A DNA stretch of 40,175 bases from NCBI GenBank assembly GCA_003164925.1, contig PLRV01000032.1:1-40175 (forward strand). Direction: 5' to 3'. The stretch comes from Caulobacteraceae bacterium (GTDB lineage Bacteria; Pseudomonadota; Alphaproteobacteria; Caulobacterales; Caulobacteraceae). Under the pieces are notes generated by a model. That model saw nothing but the letters and a program-made list of their open reading frames with translations. It made no database searches and was not told where the DNA came from. The first letter of the stretch is position 1, and the number at the start of each line of letters is the position of its first letter. The position numbers were made by a program, and so were the translations under genes. Below are positions 1-8,587 of this stretch, in pieces.

Positions 1-2
1 CC

Positions 3-230
3 GTCGGCGAACCCAACCGGGTCCTGGCCAACGCCGTGTTCTGGGCCAAGATGGCCCTGGTCGCGCTCGCCTTCGGCCTGACCCTCATGTTCCGCTACCC
101 CCTTCTGCATCCGCAGTTCCGGCTTGAGCACGCCCGTTGGGCGGCCCTCGTCAAGCCCATGGCTTGGGTGTCGCTGCTGGTCTGGGTTGCGGTGATCTTC
201 TGCGGGCGCTGGATCGCTTACGCGATCTGA
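3..230 (+). CDS. DUF6644-like membrane protein, 3' part only
   Basis: The frame is open to the left edge, so the gene starts outside the window and only about 75 C-terminal residues are visible. They hold two hydrophobic segments, one starting near FWAKMALVALAFGL and one ending the protein with VWVAVIFCGRWIAYAI. The final segment closely matches the end of the next gene (LWIAVIFLGRWIGYTV), so the two are tandem paralogues. The family assignment to DUF6644, small inner-membrane proteins of unknown function, is from memory of the family. The stop is 33 bases before the next start, which suggests co-transcription. No function can be given. Confidence 0.7.
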   Translation, partial: VGEPNRVLANAVFWAKMALVALAFGLTLMFRYPLLHPQFRLEHARWAALVKPMAWVSLLVWVAVIFCGRWIAYAI

Positions 231-263
231 ATCGGCCCTGTTCATTCCAATGAGAGCAATCAC

Positions 264-758
264 ATGATTTGGGCCAATTTCCTGCAAAGCCTGTACGAAT
301 CACCGGTGGGATCGGGCATTCGCGAGAGCAGCATCCTGTTCCCCTTGATCGAGAGCATTCACGTCCTGATGACGACCACCGTGGTCGGCACCATCGCGAT
401 CGTCGATCTGCGGCTGATCGGCTACGGCTCCCACCGCAAGGGCGCGCGCCAGCTTATCCTCGACCTGCTGCCGTTCACCTGGGCGGCGTTCGCGCTGGCG
501 GCCATTACCGGTTCGCTGCTGTTCACCTCCAATGCGCCCAATTACGTCGCCGATGCGCCGTTCAGGTTCAAAATGATCGCCCTGGTTCTGGCCGCGATCA
601 ACATGGGGGTCTTCCACCTGGGCGCTTATAAGCGGATCGGTGAGTGGAACGACGCCCTGCCGCCCCCGGCCGCCGCGCGCATCTCAGGGGCAATCTCCCT
701 CGTCCTGTGGATCGCCGTTATATTCCTCGGACGATGGATCGGTTACACTGTCCAGTGA
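264..758 (+). CDS. DUF6644 family membrane protein
   Basis: This 164-residue protein has four likely membrane segments, at about residues 27-49, 68-90, 101-121 and 141-161. It has no signal peptide cleavage site and no visible catalytic motif. Sequence features seen in DUF6644 members are present: an IRES...LFPLIESIHVL start, a VDLRLIG stretch after the first helix, and a GRWIGY ending. The gene directly follows a paralogue cut by the window edge. The ATG is used because the family N-terminus begins there; TGAGAGCA upstream is a weak ribosome site. Function is unknown. In my recollection such genes often sit near TonB-dependent receptors and small exported proteins, and a receptor does lie about 11 kb to the right. 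Confidence 0.8.
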   Translation: MIWANFLQSLYESPVGSGIRESSILFPLIESIHVLMTTTVVGTIAIVDLRLIGYGSHRKGARQLILDLLPFTWAAFALAAITGSLLFTSNAPNYVADAPFRFKMIALVLAAINMGVFHLGAYKRIGEWNDALPPPAAARISGAISLVLWIAVIFLGRWIGYTVQ

Positions 759-790
759 GGGGTAGAACTCGCCCTCGACTTCCTTTTTCT

Positions 791-884
791 TGAGCCTGAT
801 GGTTTCACCTTGAAGCCTGAATCAGGTCCTACATTTCTGAATCTAGAGCGCGACGGGTTAAGGCGATTCCGCCTAGACCCGTCG
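791..884 (+). repeat. Interspersed palindromic repeat, copy 1
   Basis: This is a diverged copy of an element also found at 21326, 30473 and 37711. It contains CCTGAT...ATCAGG arms, then the shared core TGAATCTAGAGC. A second hairpin follows at 851-884: CGACGGGT, then AGGCG, an ATTC loop, CGCCT and ACCCGTCG. The element fills most of the gap between the DUF6644 gene and the glutathione S-transferase gene. The 851-884 hairpin could also act as a transcription barrier, although no T-run follows it. Confidence 0.75.
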
Positions 885-962
885 TTCTTCAGGCAGCTTG
901 TCTGGCATCTTCAACCGAGCTGCGGGCCTGATGCCGGACCGTGAAGTCAGACGAGGGACGAA

Positions 963-1625
963 ATGACGACCTATCGGATATTCCACATGCCCGGCGCGTG
1001 CTCGCGTGTGGTGATGAACGCTCTTTGCGAGCTGCAAATTCCGTTCGACGATACCGCGGTGAACATCTTTCGGGGCGAGCAGCGCACGCCCGCCTATCTC
1101 GCCCTCAATCCCAAGGGGAAAGTGCCTGCGCTGCAGGTCGGCGATCAAGTCCTGACAGAAGCCGTTGCAATTCTCATGCTTCTGAACGAGCAGAATCCGG
1201 GGCAGCTGTTGCCGCTCGTTCCCGATCCGGTCGTTCGCGCCCAGCACTTGGCCGATTTGATCTGGTGCTCAAACACGCTGCACGGAGTGGCGCGCAGCAT
1301 CTTTATGCCCGTCCGTATCGCGCCCGGCGCGGAGGCGGCCGTTCGGGAAGCGGGCACCGCTCAACTCACCTCCATCGTCCCCGATATCGAACATCGGCTT
1401 GGCGACGGTTGGTGGCACGGCGAGATCTGGTCGATCACCGACGTCTATATCTCCTGGTGTCTGGGGGTGGCCGCGGCCGGGGGATTCGATCTCGGAGCAC
1501 ATCCCGCCCTCGTCGCCCACACCGAACGGGTGCGTTCGCGCCCGAGCTTCGAACGCGCGCTGGATCGCGAAAAGCAGGCCCTGGAGCGGCACGGCATTCA
1601 GCTACCGCCGGGCGCAAGGCTTTAG
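963..1625 (+). CDS. Glutathione S-transferase family protein
   Basis: The 220-residue product has the glutathione S-transferase layout. The thioredoxin-like N-domain (about 1-80) begins YRIFHMPGACSR, and the GACS motif resembles bacterial beta-class enzymes, whose cysteine contacts glutathione. KGKVPAL carries the cis-proline turn, and LTEAVAIL sits where most members have a glutathione-binding E-S pair, here E-A. The helical C-domain (about 90-200) contains SITDVYISWCL, the usual N-capping box region. The ribosome site GAGGGA lies six to seven bases before the ATG. The protein would be cytoplasmic and join glutathione to an electrophile or act as an isomerase; the substrate cannot be told. 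A longer overlapping frame that starts at 941 is a shadow of this gene. Confidence 0.9.
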   Translation: MTTYRIFHMPGACSRVVMNALCELQIPFDDTAVNIFRGEQRTPAYLALNPKGKVPALQVGDQVLTEAVAILMLLNEQNPGQLLPLVPDPVVRAQHLADLIWCSNTLHGVARSIFMPVRIAPGAEAAVREAGTAQLTSIVPDIEHRLGDGWWHGEIWSITDVYISWCLGVAAAGGFDLGAHPALVAHTERVRSRPSFERALDREKQALERHGIQLPPGARL

Positions 1626-1801
1626 GCCGGAGTCTATCCCGCGGCCGCGTCGAAATCCGACGTCTTCAACGAAATCGACGCGAACCGGCCATGCTGATTG
1701 CCAAGGGTCGCCCAAGGCGGGCGGCTTCAAGGCGACGCTTGCGTCGGGCTCCCCATCTAGAGAAACTTGACGAAGCAGCGCGACGTGTGCGGAGGATCAA
1801 A

Positions 1802-2227
1802 GTGACGGGTGGGCGTACCGGTATCGCCGGGTGTTGGACATTGAAGTCCTCCTATATCGAAGTGGTCGATACCGGGGAGCGCCTTTATCCATATGGCGAG
1901 AATCCTCAAGGCGCCTTGGTCATCCACGAGAGCGGCCGCATGGCGGTGGTGTTCACTCCCAGCGCGCGGGCGATCCCGACCACCGAGGCGGACAAGGCGA
2001 AGGCCTTTGAACAGTTGGTCGCCTATTCCGGCCGCTATCGGCTGGAGGGCGATCGATTCGTCACGGACGTCGACGCGAGCTGGCTGCCACAGTGGATTGG
2101 CGTGCCCCAGGGTCGCAATTTCGTTCTGCACGATGGTCTGCTCGACATCGTCAGCGATCCGGCGCCATCGCCATTCTTTGACGGCGTGCTCGTGACGGGC
2201 AAGCTGACCTGGGCCCGCGAAGCCTAA
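1802..2227 (+). CDS. Lipocalin-like domain protein
   Basis: The 141-residue product resembles the bacterial lipocalin-like domain (Pfam Lipocalin_5). It opens with GIAGCWTLKSSYIEV, then DTGERLYPYGENPQGALV and ESGRMAVVF. These are the usual conserved W, the GERLYPYG strand and the G-R-M strand of a small ligand-binding beta barrel. The start is the GTG at 1802, because GGAGG at 1791-1795 lies six bases upstream. The open frame runs much further left, but that part is out of frame with the glutathione S-transferase gene and has no homologous look. There is no signal peptide, so it is probably cytoplasmic. The ligand is unknown. Confidence 0.8.
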   Translation: MTGGRTGIAGCWTLKSSYIEVVDTGERLYPYGENPQGALVIHESGRMAVVFTPSARAIPTTEADKAKAFEQLVAYSGRYRLEGDRFVTDVDASWLPQWIGVPQGRNFVLHDGLLDIVSDPAPSPFFDGVLVTGKLTWAREA

Positions 2228-2381
2228 GATGCAAACGCTGGCGCTCAATCTGTTTCCATATCGCCTCGACGGCCAAATCCGCCAAGCTCAGAGGTTTATG
2301 ACGCCCCCGAAGGGTTGATGATCCTCCCTCGTTTTAGCGGCGTCTGAGGAGCTGCGGATGTCGATCGGTGATGACCTTTGA

Positions 2382-3203
2382 TCAAATCGTCTCGGCGCCG
2401 TCGATGACTCGTTCGGCGCCGGTGAACACGATGTGGCCATCGACCCGGGCCAGGGCTATGAGGGTCATGTTGGCTATCGCGGCCTTGCGGACAGCGAGCA
2501 TCGTCGGCGCGGAGATCGCGACCAGCAGCCCGACTTCAGCGAGGGCGGTCTTTTCGACCATCTCGTAGGAACAGCGGCTGGTGATCACGATAAAGGCCTG
2601 ACCCGGAACGAAACCCGCGCGCGTGGCCGCGCCGATCAGTTTGTCCAAAGCGTTATGGCGTCCTACGTCCTCCCGCACGGCCATCAACCGTCCGGAGGCA
2701 TCGGCCCAGGCGGCGGCGTGAGTGGCGCGGGTGGCTTGGCCCATGGCCTGCTGGGTCGCCAGAGCCGCGAGGGCGGACTGCACCGCCTCGCGGCGCACGG
2801 TAAGACCGCCTGCTAGCGGGCTCAGCGGCCGGTTCGCCTCCTCGAGGCTTTGAACACCGCAAAGGCCGCAGCCGGACCGACCCTCGATATTGCGTCGTCT
2901 CAGGGGGCCGGCCCTGTCGCGGCCCGCGGCCGTCAGCAATACATCGACTACGAGCCCGTCTGGGTGTTCGCCTATGCGCACGTCGTCCACATCGACGGAC
3001 CGGGCGATCCGCTCGGTGACCGTGAAGCCGATGGCCAGGTCTTCCAAGTCGGACGGAGTCGCCATCAGCACTGCATAGGGCTCGCTGTCGTAGCAGATGC
3101 CGATGGCGGTCTCCTCCGCCACAGCCCGTTCGGTTCGCTCCACGCCGGCGACCATGGTGCGCCACTGCAGGGCCGACAGTATCTGGAAGGGTTTCATCTG
3201 CAT
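2382..3203 (-). CDS. fdhD: Formate dehydrogenase accessory sulfurtransferase FdhD (FdsC)
   Basis: This 273-residue protein is an FdhD/FdsC-family chaperone. Family members pass sulfur to the bis-MGD molybdenum cofactor and deliver it to formate dehydrogenase. The C-x-x-C motif is visible in GRSGCGLCG (C112, C115), the pair that transfers sulfur in E. coli FdhD. REDVGRHNALDKLIGA and SRCSYEMVEKTA are also conserved family blocks. It is the last gene of the formate dehydrogenase operon, 75 bases after fdsD. The start is uncertain: ATGs at 3203 and 3197 are both possible, and no strong ribosome site is seen. The well-studied fds operons place this gene between fdsA and fdsD; here it comes after fdsD. 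Confidence 0.93.
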   Translation of the reverse strand: MQMKPFQILSALQWRTMVAGVERTERAVAEETAIGICYDSEPYAVLMATPSDLEDLAIGFTVTERIARSVDVDDVRIGEHPDGLVVDVLLTAAGRDRAGPLRRRNIEGRSGCGLCGVQSLEEANRPLSPLAGGLTVRREAVQSALAALATQQAMGQATRATHAAAWADASGRLMAVREDVGRHNALDKLIGAATRAGFVPGQAFIVITSRCSYEMVEKTALAEVGLLVAISAPTMLAVRKAAIANMTLIALARVDGHIVFTGAERVIDGAETI

Positions 3204-3278
3204 TTTCGGTGGCTATTGGCCTGCTCCCGAGCCCCAATCGGCGCGACGCGCGCCGTTCAATCCGTGGCCTCAGCGGCC

Positions 3279-3530
3279 TCAGCGTTTTAGCGCCGCCACG
3301 GCTTCCCGCGCGATTGGGTTCAGGCCCTCGCCGCCGCCGGCCAGATGCGCGCGAATGCGTTGGCGCATGCTCGGGTCCCAGAAATCGGCCAGGTGCTTGG
3401 CGGCGCCGGCGACGGCCGCCTCATGCGGTTGGCTGGCGAAGAAGCGGGCGATCTGATTGGCCATATAGACCAGTCGTTCCTCGGTGGTGGTGGTGATGTG
3501 CGGCTCGCCGGCGGGGTCGAGGTCGTTCAT
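3279..3530 (-). CDS. fdsD: NAD-dependent formate dehydrogenase delta subunit
   Basis: The 83-residue product matches the FdsD delta subunit. It has a short N-tail, then VYMANQIARFF, a lysine-histidine block AAKHLADFWDPSMRQRI, and a C-terminal NPIAREAVAAL helix. Members are small, lack cofactors and are needed for assembly or stability of the molybdenum formate dehydrogenase. The ATG overlaps the fdsA stop (ATGA, 3527-3530), a classic sign of coupled translation. A longer open frame that runs back to 3869 is an antisense-type shadow within fdsA and was rejected as the start. Confidence 0.88.
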   Translation of the reverse strand: MNDLDPAGEPHITTTTEERLVYMANQIARFFASQPHEAAVAGAAKHLADFWDPSMRQRIRAHLAGGGEGLNPIAREAVAALKR

Positions 3531-6367
3531 TCGGTCGGTTGCGCAGCCAAGGCGCGGTGGTCGTGGGCGAAGGTCTCGTAGCGTTTCTGCCAATCGGTCG
3601 GCCCGTTGGAAGGCGACACCTGCACAGCGGTGACCTTGTATTCCGGGCAGCTGGTCGCCCAGTCGGAATAGTCGGTGGTGACCACATTGGCCTGGGTCAA
3701 AGGATGGTGGAAGGTGGTGTAGACGACGCCCGGCGCCACGCGGTCGGTGATCAGCGCACGCAAGCTGGTGTCGCCGGCGCGGCTGGTGAGCTTGACCCAG
3801 TCGCCATCCTTGACCCCGCGGTCCTCGGCGTCGCTCGGATGGATCTCCAGCCGGTCCTCCTCGTGCCAAAGGGCGTTGTCAGTGCGCCGGGTCTGGGCGC
3901 CGACGTTATATTGGCTGAGGATACGGCCGGTGGTGAGTAGCAACGGAAACCGCGGCCCGACCTTCTCGTCCGTGGCCACATATTCGGTGAGCACGAACAG
4001 GCCCTTGCCGCGCACGAACCCCTGCACGTGCATTACCGGCGTGCCCTCCGGCGCCGCGCCGGTGACCGGCCACTGCAGCGAGCCGGCGTCATCAAGCTTC
4101 TGGTAGCTGACCCCCGCGAAGGACGGCGTCAGGCGCGCGATCTCGTCCATGATCTGGGATGGGTGAACATAGGCCATTGGGTAGCCGAGGGCGTTGGAGA
4201 GCAACTGAGTGATCTGCCAGTCTTCATAGCCGTTGCGGGGGCTCATCACCTTGCGCACCCGCTGGATGCGGCGCTCGGCGTTGGTGAAGGTGCCATCTTT
4301 TTCCAGGAAGGTGGAGCCGGGCAGGAAGACGTGGGCGTAGAGGGCTGTCTCATTCAGGAAGAGGTCGTGCACGACCACGCATTCCATGTTCGCCAGGCCG
4401 CTGGCCACATGATGGGTGTTTGGGTCGGACTGCAGAATGTCCTCGCCCTGGATATAGATTCCCTTGAACTGACCATCGACGGCGGCGTCGAGCATGTTGG
4501 GAATGCGAAGGCCCGGCTCCTCGTCGAGCGTCACGCCCCAGTCGGATTCGAACAGGCGACGGGTGGCGGCGTCGGAAATGTGCCGATAGCCTGAGAGTTC
4601 GTGTGGAAACGAACCCATGTCGCAGGCGCCCTGGACATTGTTCTGGCCGCGCAACGGGTTCACGCCCGAACCGGGCTTGCCGACATTGCCTGTGGCCATG
4701 GCCAGATTGGCGATCGCCATCACCGCAGTCGAACCCTGGCTGTGTTCGGTCACGCCCAATCCGTAGTAGATCGCCGCAGGGCCGCCGGTGGCGTAGAGCC
4801 TGGCGGCGGCGCGCAGGTCGCCGGCAGGCACGCCGGAAGCGCCTTGCGTCGCCTCCGGTGAGTGTTCGGGTCGGGCGACGAATGCCGCCCAGTCATAGAA
4901 GGCGTCGAGGTCGCAGCGCTCGGCCACATAGGCCTGGTCGACCAACCCCTCGGTGACGATGACGTGGGCCATCGCCGTCAACACCGCCACATTGGCGCCG
5001 GGGCGGACCGGCAGGTGATAGTCGGCCTCGATATGGGGCATACGCACCAGATCGATTCGGCGCGGATCGATCACGATCAACCGCGCCCCCGCGCGCAGCC
5101 GACGCTTCATGCGCGAGGCGAACACTGGATGCCCGTCGGTGGGATTGGCGCCGATCACCATGATGACGTCTGCGTGGTCGACGGAATCGAAGTCCTGGGT
5201 TCCCGCCGAGGTCCCGAAAGTGGTCTTCAGGCCATAGCCGGTCGGCGAGTGGCAAACACGCGCGCAGGTGTCTGTATTGTTGTTGTGAAAACCGGCGCGG
5301 ACCAGTTTCTGGACCAAGAAGGTCTCTTCGTTGGTGCAGCGCGAGGAGGTGATTCCCCCCACCGAGAGGCGGCCGAACTTGGCCTGAATGCGCTTGAATT
5401 CCGACGCCGCGTGGCCGATCGCTTCGTCCCAACTGACCTCGCGCCAGGGATCGCTGGTCCGCTCGCGGATCATCGGTTTGAGAATCCTCTCCTTATGCGT
5501 CGCATAGCCCCAGGCGAAGCGGCCTTTGACGCAGGAGTGGCCGTGGTTGGCCTTGCCGTCCTTGAACGGGACCATCCGCACCAGCTCTTCGCCGCGCATC
5601 TCCGCATTGAACGTGCAGCCGACGCCGCAGTAGCCGCAGGTGGTGACCACCGAATGTTCCGGCTGGCCGATCTCGATCACATTGGATTCGGTGAGGGTGG
5701 CGGTCGGGCAGGCCTGGACACAGGCGCCGCAGGAGACGCATTCGGAGGTGAAGAAGGACTCGTCCTGACTGGCTGCGACGCGGCTGGCGAAGCCGCGCCC
5801 GGCGATGGTCAAGGCCAGGGTCCCCTGCACCTCATCGCAGGCGCGCACGCAGCGCGAACAAACGATGCACTTGGCGGGATCGTAGGTGAAATAGGGGTTG
5901 GACGTGTCTTTGGCGTCAGCCAGATGGTTTTCGCCGGCATAGCCGTAGCGCACCTCGCGCAGCCCCACCGCGCCGGCCACATCCTGCAACTCGCAGTCAC
6001 CGTTCGCCGCGCAGGTCAGGCAGTCGAGCGGGTGGTCGGAGATATAGAGTTCCATTACCCCGTTGCGCAGCCGCTTCAGGGTCGGCGTCTGGGTGTGGAC
6101 CACCATGCCCTCGGCGACCGGCGTGGTGCAGGACGCCGGCGTTCCGGCCCGCCCTTCGATTTCCACCAAGCATAGGCGGCAGGAGCCGAACGCCTTGAGA
6201 CTATCGGTGGCGCAGAGTTTGGGGATGGATGTGCCGGCGAGCTTCGCCGCGCGCAGGATCGAGGTCCCTTCGCTCGCCGTGATCGTCTTGCCGTCAATGG
6301 TCAGCGTCACATCGCCCGATGCGCGGGGAGCCGGGGTTCCGAGATCGGGCGTTTCCGTTATCACCAT
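3527..6367 (-). CDS. fdsA: NAD-dependent formate dehydrogenase alpha subunit (molybdenum)
   Basis: This 946-residue catalytic subunit oxidises formate to CO2 at a bis-MGD molybdenum site. The N-terminal [2Fe-2S] domain has C52, C63, C66 and C80. A His-Cys [4Fe-4S] site follows (H112, C116, C119, C125). Two ferredoxin-type clusters follow at C167/C170/C173/C177 and C210/C213/C216/C220. A proximal [4Fe-4S] site lies at C244, C247, C251 and C279. The active site reads CARVCHSPT, with the molybdenum-ligand cysteine at C372 and the essential histidine at H373. It is therefore a cysteine enzyme, not a selenocysteine one. The C-terminal third carries the molybdopterin dinucleotide-binding domain. 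Length and cluster pattern fit the soluble FdsABGD type. It starts eight bases after fdsB. Confidence 0.96.
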   Translation of the reverse strand: MVITETPDLGTPAPRASGDVTLTIDGKTITASEGTSILRAAKLAGTSIPKLCATDSLKAFGSCRLCLVEIEGRAGTPASCTTPVAEGMVVHTQTPTLKRLRNGVMELYISDHPLDCLTCAANGDCELQDVAGAVGLREVRYGYAGENHLADAKDTSNPYFTYDPAKCIVCSRCVRACDEVQGTLALTIAGRGFASRVAASQDESFFTSECVSCGACVQACPTATLTESNVIEIGQPEHSVVTTCGYCGVGCTFNAEMRGEELVRMVPFKDGKANHGHSCVKGRFAWGYATHKERILKPMIRERTSDPWREVSWDEAIGHAASEFKRIQAKFGRLSVGGITSSRCTNEETFLVQKLVRAGFHNNNTDTCARVCHSPTGYGLKTTFGTSAGTQDFDSVDHADVIMVIGANPTDGHPVFASRMKRRLRAGARLIVIDPRRIDLVRMPHIEADYHLPVRPGANVAVLTAMAHVIVTEGLVDQAYVAERCDLDAFYDWAAFVARPEHSPEATQGASGVPAGDLRAAARLYATGGPAAIYYGLGVTEHSQGSTAVMAIANLAMATGNVGKPGSGVNPLRGQNNVQGACDMGSFPHELSGYRHISDAATRRLFESDWGVTLDEEPGLRIPNMLDAAVDGQFKGIYIQGEDILQSDPNTHHVASGLANMECVVVHDLFLNETALYAHVFLPGSTFLEKDGTFTNAERRIQRVRKVMSPRNGYEDWQITQLLSNALGYPMAYVHPSQIMDEIARLTPSFAGVSYQKLDDAGSLQWPVTGAAPEGTPVMHVQGFVRGKGLFVLTEYVATDEKVGPRFPLLLTTGRILSQYNVGAQTRRTDNALWHEEDRLEIHPSDAEDRGVKDGDWVKLTSRAGDTSLRALITDRVAPGVVYTTFHHPLTQANVVTTDYSDWATSCPEYKVTAVQVSPSNGPTDWQKRYETFAHDHRALAAQPTE

Positions 6368-6375
6368 GGCTGGGC

Positions 6376-7929
6376 CTACTCCGCCGCGTTCATCTTATAC
6401 GCGCCGAAGTCCTCGGGGAAATGCTTCAGGGCGCTCAGCACGGGGAACGGGGTGAAACCGCCCAGGGCGCAGAGCGATCCAAGTCTCAGGGTGTGGCAGA
6501 GGTCTTCTACGAGGGCGATGTTGGCCTCGACGGCCTCTCCCGAAATGATCCTGTCCAATACTTCGGCGCCGCGGACTGATCCGATGCGGCAGGGGGTGCA
6601 CTTGCCGCAGCTCTCGATGGCGCAGAATTCCATGGCGAAGCGGGCTTGGCGGGCCAAGTCGACGGTGTCGTCGAACACCACCACGCCGCCGTGGCCGATC
6701 AGGCCGTCGCGGGCGGCGAACGCCTCATAGTCGAACGGCGTGTCGAACAGGGTTGGGGGGAAATAGGCGCCAAGCGGCCCACCCACCTGTACGGCCTTCA
6801 CCGGTCGTCCAGAGCGCGCGCCGCCTCCGATGTCTTCCACCAGTTCACCGAGCGTCACCCCGAACGCGGTCTCGAAAAGCCCGCCGTTGCGGATATTGCC
6901 GGCCAGCTGGATCGGCATGGTGCCGCGCGAGCGACCCATGCCGTAGTCACAATAGGCGTCCGCGCCCTCCGCCAGGATGAAGGGTATGGCGGCGAGCGAG
7001 AGCACGTTGTTGATCACCGTTGGCTGGCCGAACAGACCCTGGTGCGCCGGTAGCGGCGGCTTGGCGCGCACCTGGCCGCGCCGGCCTTCCAGGCTCTCCA
7101 GCAGAGCAGTCTCCTCGCCGCATACATAGGCCCCAGCGCCGACGCGCACCTCCACGTCAAAGGCGCGTTCTGATCCGCCAACCCTCCGACCGAGCAATCC
7201 TGCGGCCCGCGCGGTCGGAATGGCGCGTTCCAGTGCGGCGATGGCGTGCGGATATTCCGAGCGCACATAGATGAATCCCCGCGTCGCGCCTACGGCGAGG
7301 CCGGCGATCGCCATGCCCTCGATGAGCAAGAAGGGATCGCCTTCCATGATCATCCGGTCGGCGAAGGTCCCGCTGTCGCCCTCGTCGGCGTTGCAGACGA
7401 CGTACTTCTGCGGCGCGACGGCCTCGGCTACGGTGCGCAACTTGATCCCGGTCGGAAAGCCGGCTCCGCCGCGGCCGCGCAGGCCCGACGAGGTGACGGC
7501 CTCGACGATTGCGGACGGGCCGAGCGCGACGGCCCGTTCCAGCCCCGTTAGCCCGCCGTGGCGGCGATAATCCCCGATCGACAGAGGATCGGTGATCCCG
7601 CAGCGGGCGAAGGTCAGGCGCGTCTGACGGGCCAGAAAGGGCAGGTCTTCGGGCCGGCCGATCCGTTTCGGGTGAGTCCCGCCGTCGAGCAGCGCCGCAT
7701 CTAGCAGGGCTGGCGCCTCTCCGGGGTCGATGGGGCCGTAGCCAATCCGGCCGGCGGCGGTTTCGACCTCGACCAGGGTCTCCAGCTCGAAGACGCCGCG
7801 CGAGCCGTTGCGTACAATATCCAGCGCGACGTTCCGCACCGCGGCCGCCGCATCGAGCGCCGCCGCCACCTCGTCGGCGCCCACCGCGACCGCGGCCGCG
7901 TCGCCCGGCACGTAGAGGCGAAGGCTCAC
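6376..7929 (-). CDS. fdsB: NAD-dependent formate dehydrogenase beta subunit (NuoF-like)
   Basis: This 517-residue subunit carries FMN and the NAD+ site and is related to NuoF of complex I. A thioredoxin-like N-domain (about 1-95) is fused in front. The FMN/NAD part shows GRGGAGFPTG (152-161), CNADEGDSGTF (from 179) and GAGAYVCGEETALL. A [4Fe-4S] site is formed by C441, C444 and C447 in ESCGKCTPCR together with C487. It passes electrons from the alpha subunit to NAD+. The start is GTG, and the GTGA at 7926-7929 overlaps the fdsG stop. Confidence 0.95.
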   Translation of the reverse strand: MSLRLYVPGDAAAVAVGADEVAAALDAAAAVRNVALDIVRNGSRGVFELETLVEVETAAGRIGYGPIDPGEAPALLDAALLDGGTHPKRIGRPEDLPFLARQTRLTFARCGITDPLSIGDYRRHGGLTGLERAVALGPSAIVEAVTSSGLRGRGGAGFPTGIKLRTVAEAVAPQKYVVCNADEGDSGTFADRMIMEGDPFLLIEGMAIAGLAVGATRGFIYVRSEYPHAIAALERAIPTARAAGLLGRRVGGSERAFDVEVRVGAGAYVCGEETALLESLEGRRGQVRAKPPLPAHQGLFGQPTVINNVLSLAAIPFILAEGADAYCDYGMGRSRGTMPIQLAGNIRNGGLFETAFGVTLGELVEDIGGGARSGRPVKAVQVGGPLGAYFPPTLFDTPFDYEAFAARDGLIGHGGVVVFDDTVDLARQARFAMEFCAIESCGKCTPCRIGSVRGAEVLDRIISGEAVEANIALVEDLCHTLRLGSLCALGGFTPFPVLSALKHFPEDFGAYKMNAAE

Positions 7930-8375
7930 CGGGCTTTCTCCGCCAGCAGCCGGTCAAGCCGTGCCGGATCGAGGCGCGCCACCGGCCGCCCGTCCAACAG
8001 CGCGGCGGGTCCGCTGGCGCAGAGGCCGAGACAATAGACGGCCTCCAGGGCGACCGTATCGCAGCCGGCCAGACGGGTTTGCGCCCAGGCGGCCAGCGCC
8101 TCGCCGCCGCGCGCCTGGCAGGCCTCGGCGCGGCACAGCTTGAGCATGTGCGGGAGCGGCGGCTCGCGATGGAAGTCGTGATAGAAGGTCAGCACCCCGT
8201 GCACCTCGGCGCGCGTGATGTTGAGCGTGCTGGCTACGATGGGAACGGCTTCGTCCGGCACGTGGCCGAACGCCCTGCTTAGAGCGTGAAGAACGGGCAA
8301 CAAGGCGCCGTCCCGGTGGGCCTCGGCCTCGATGATCGCCGCGGCTCTCGTGGCGTCCCAGGCGCTGAATGTCAC
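7926..8375 (-). CDS. fdsG: NAD-dependent formate dehydrogenase gamma subunit (NuoE-like)
   Basis: The 149-residue subunit is a NuoE-type [2Fe-2S] protein. The ligands are visible as C81-x4-C86 (CRAEAC) and C115-x3-C119 (CLGLC). The helical front part contains the family block LNITRAEVHGVLTFYHDF. The GTG at 8375 is chosen because GGAG (8381-8384 on the complement) lies five bases upstream. The frame extends to another GTG at 8405, but that sits only a few bases from the edge of an insertion-sequence remnant, so the extra ten residues are probably not native. This is the first gene of the operon. Its promoter must lie inside or beyond the remnant. Confidence 0.9.
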   Translation of the reverse strand: MTFSAWDATRAAAIIEAEAHRDGALLPVLHALSRAFGHVPDEAVPIVASTLNITRAEVHGVLTFYHDFHREPPLPHMLKLCRAEACQARGGEALAAWAQTRLAGCDTVALEAVYCLGLCASGPAALLDGRPVARLDPARLDRLLAEKAR

Positions 8376-8408
8376 GATCGCTCCGATCTTTGCGACGAAA
8401 GACACGTG

Positions 8409-8567
8409 GATCTTCCCCCGAAAAAGTGGACGGGGTTAGGCCGCTCTAAGCTCGGCTTCGGCTGAGCTGGTGTAGCCCAGGGCCGAGTGCAGGCGGGAGG
8501 GATTGTAGAAGCCCTCAATGTAACTGAACAGACCTCGCCGCGCGTGGCCGTGAACCCGACCTTGATC
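8409..8567 (-). mobile_element. IS3-family remnant: transposase C-terminus and one IS end
   Basis: Reading the minus strand, the stretch ending at the TAA in 8436-8438 encodes YIEGFYNPSRLHSALGY and then a short tail. This is the typical C-terminus of IS3-family orfB transposases (rve integrase end). After the stop, the sequence TCCACTTTTTCGGGGGAAG matches the look of an IS3-family terminal inverted repeat, placing the element end near 8409-8412, about 35 bases before the preferred fdsG start. The DDE catalytic core, orfA and the other end are absent, so the copy is dead. The left side of the fragment fades out by about 8567, beside the next gene's stop codon. The family is clear; the exact group is not. 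Confidence 0.8.
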
Positions 8568-8587
8568 GACTGTCACCAGGCCCGCAT

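Noticed and set aside
941-2227. A single 428-residue plus-strand frame covering the glutathione S-transferase and lipocalin genes
   Set aside because: Only its last third looks like a protein family, and a strong ribosome site sets a separate GTG at 1802. The rest is out of frame with a clear glutathione S-transferase gene.
4862-6175. A 437-residue plus-strand frame opposite fdsA
   Set aside because: It is an antisense shadow typical of GC-rich coding DNA; fdsA has all cofactor motifs on the minus strand.
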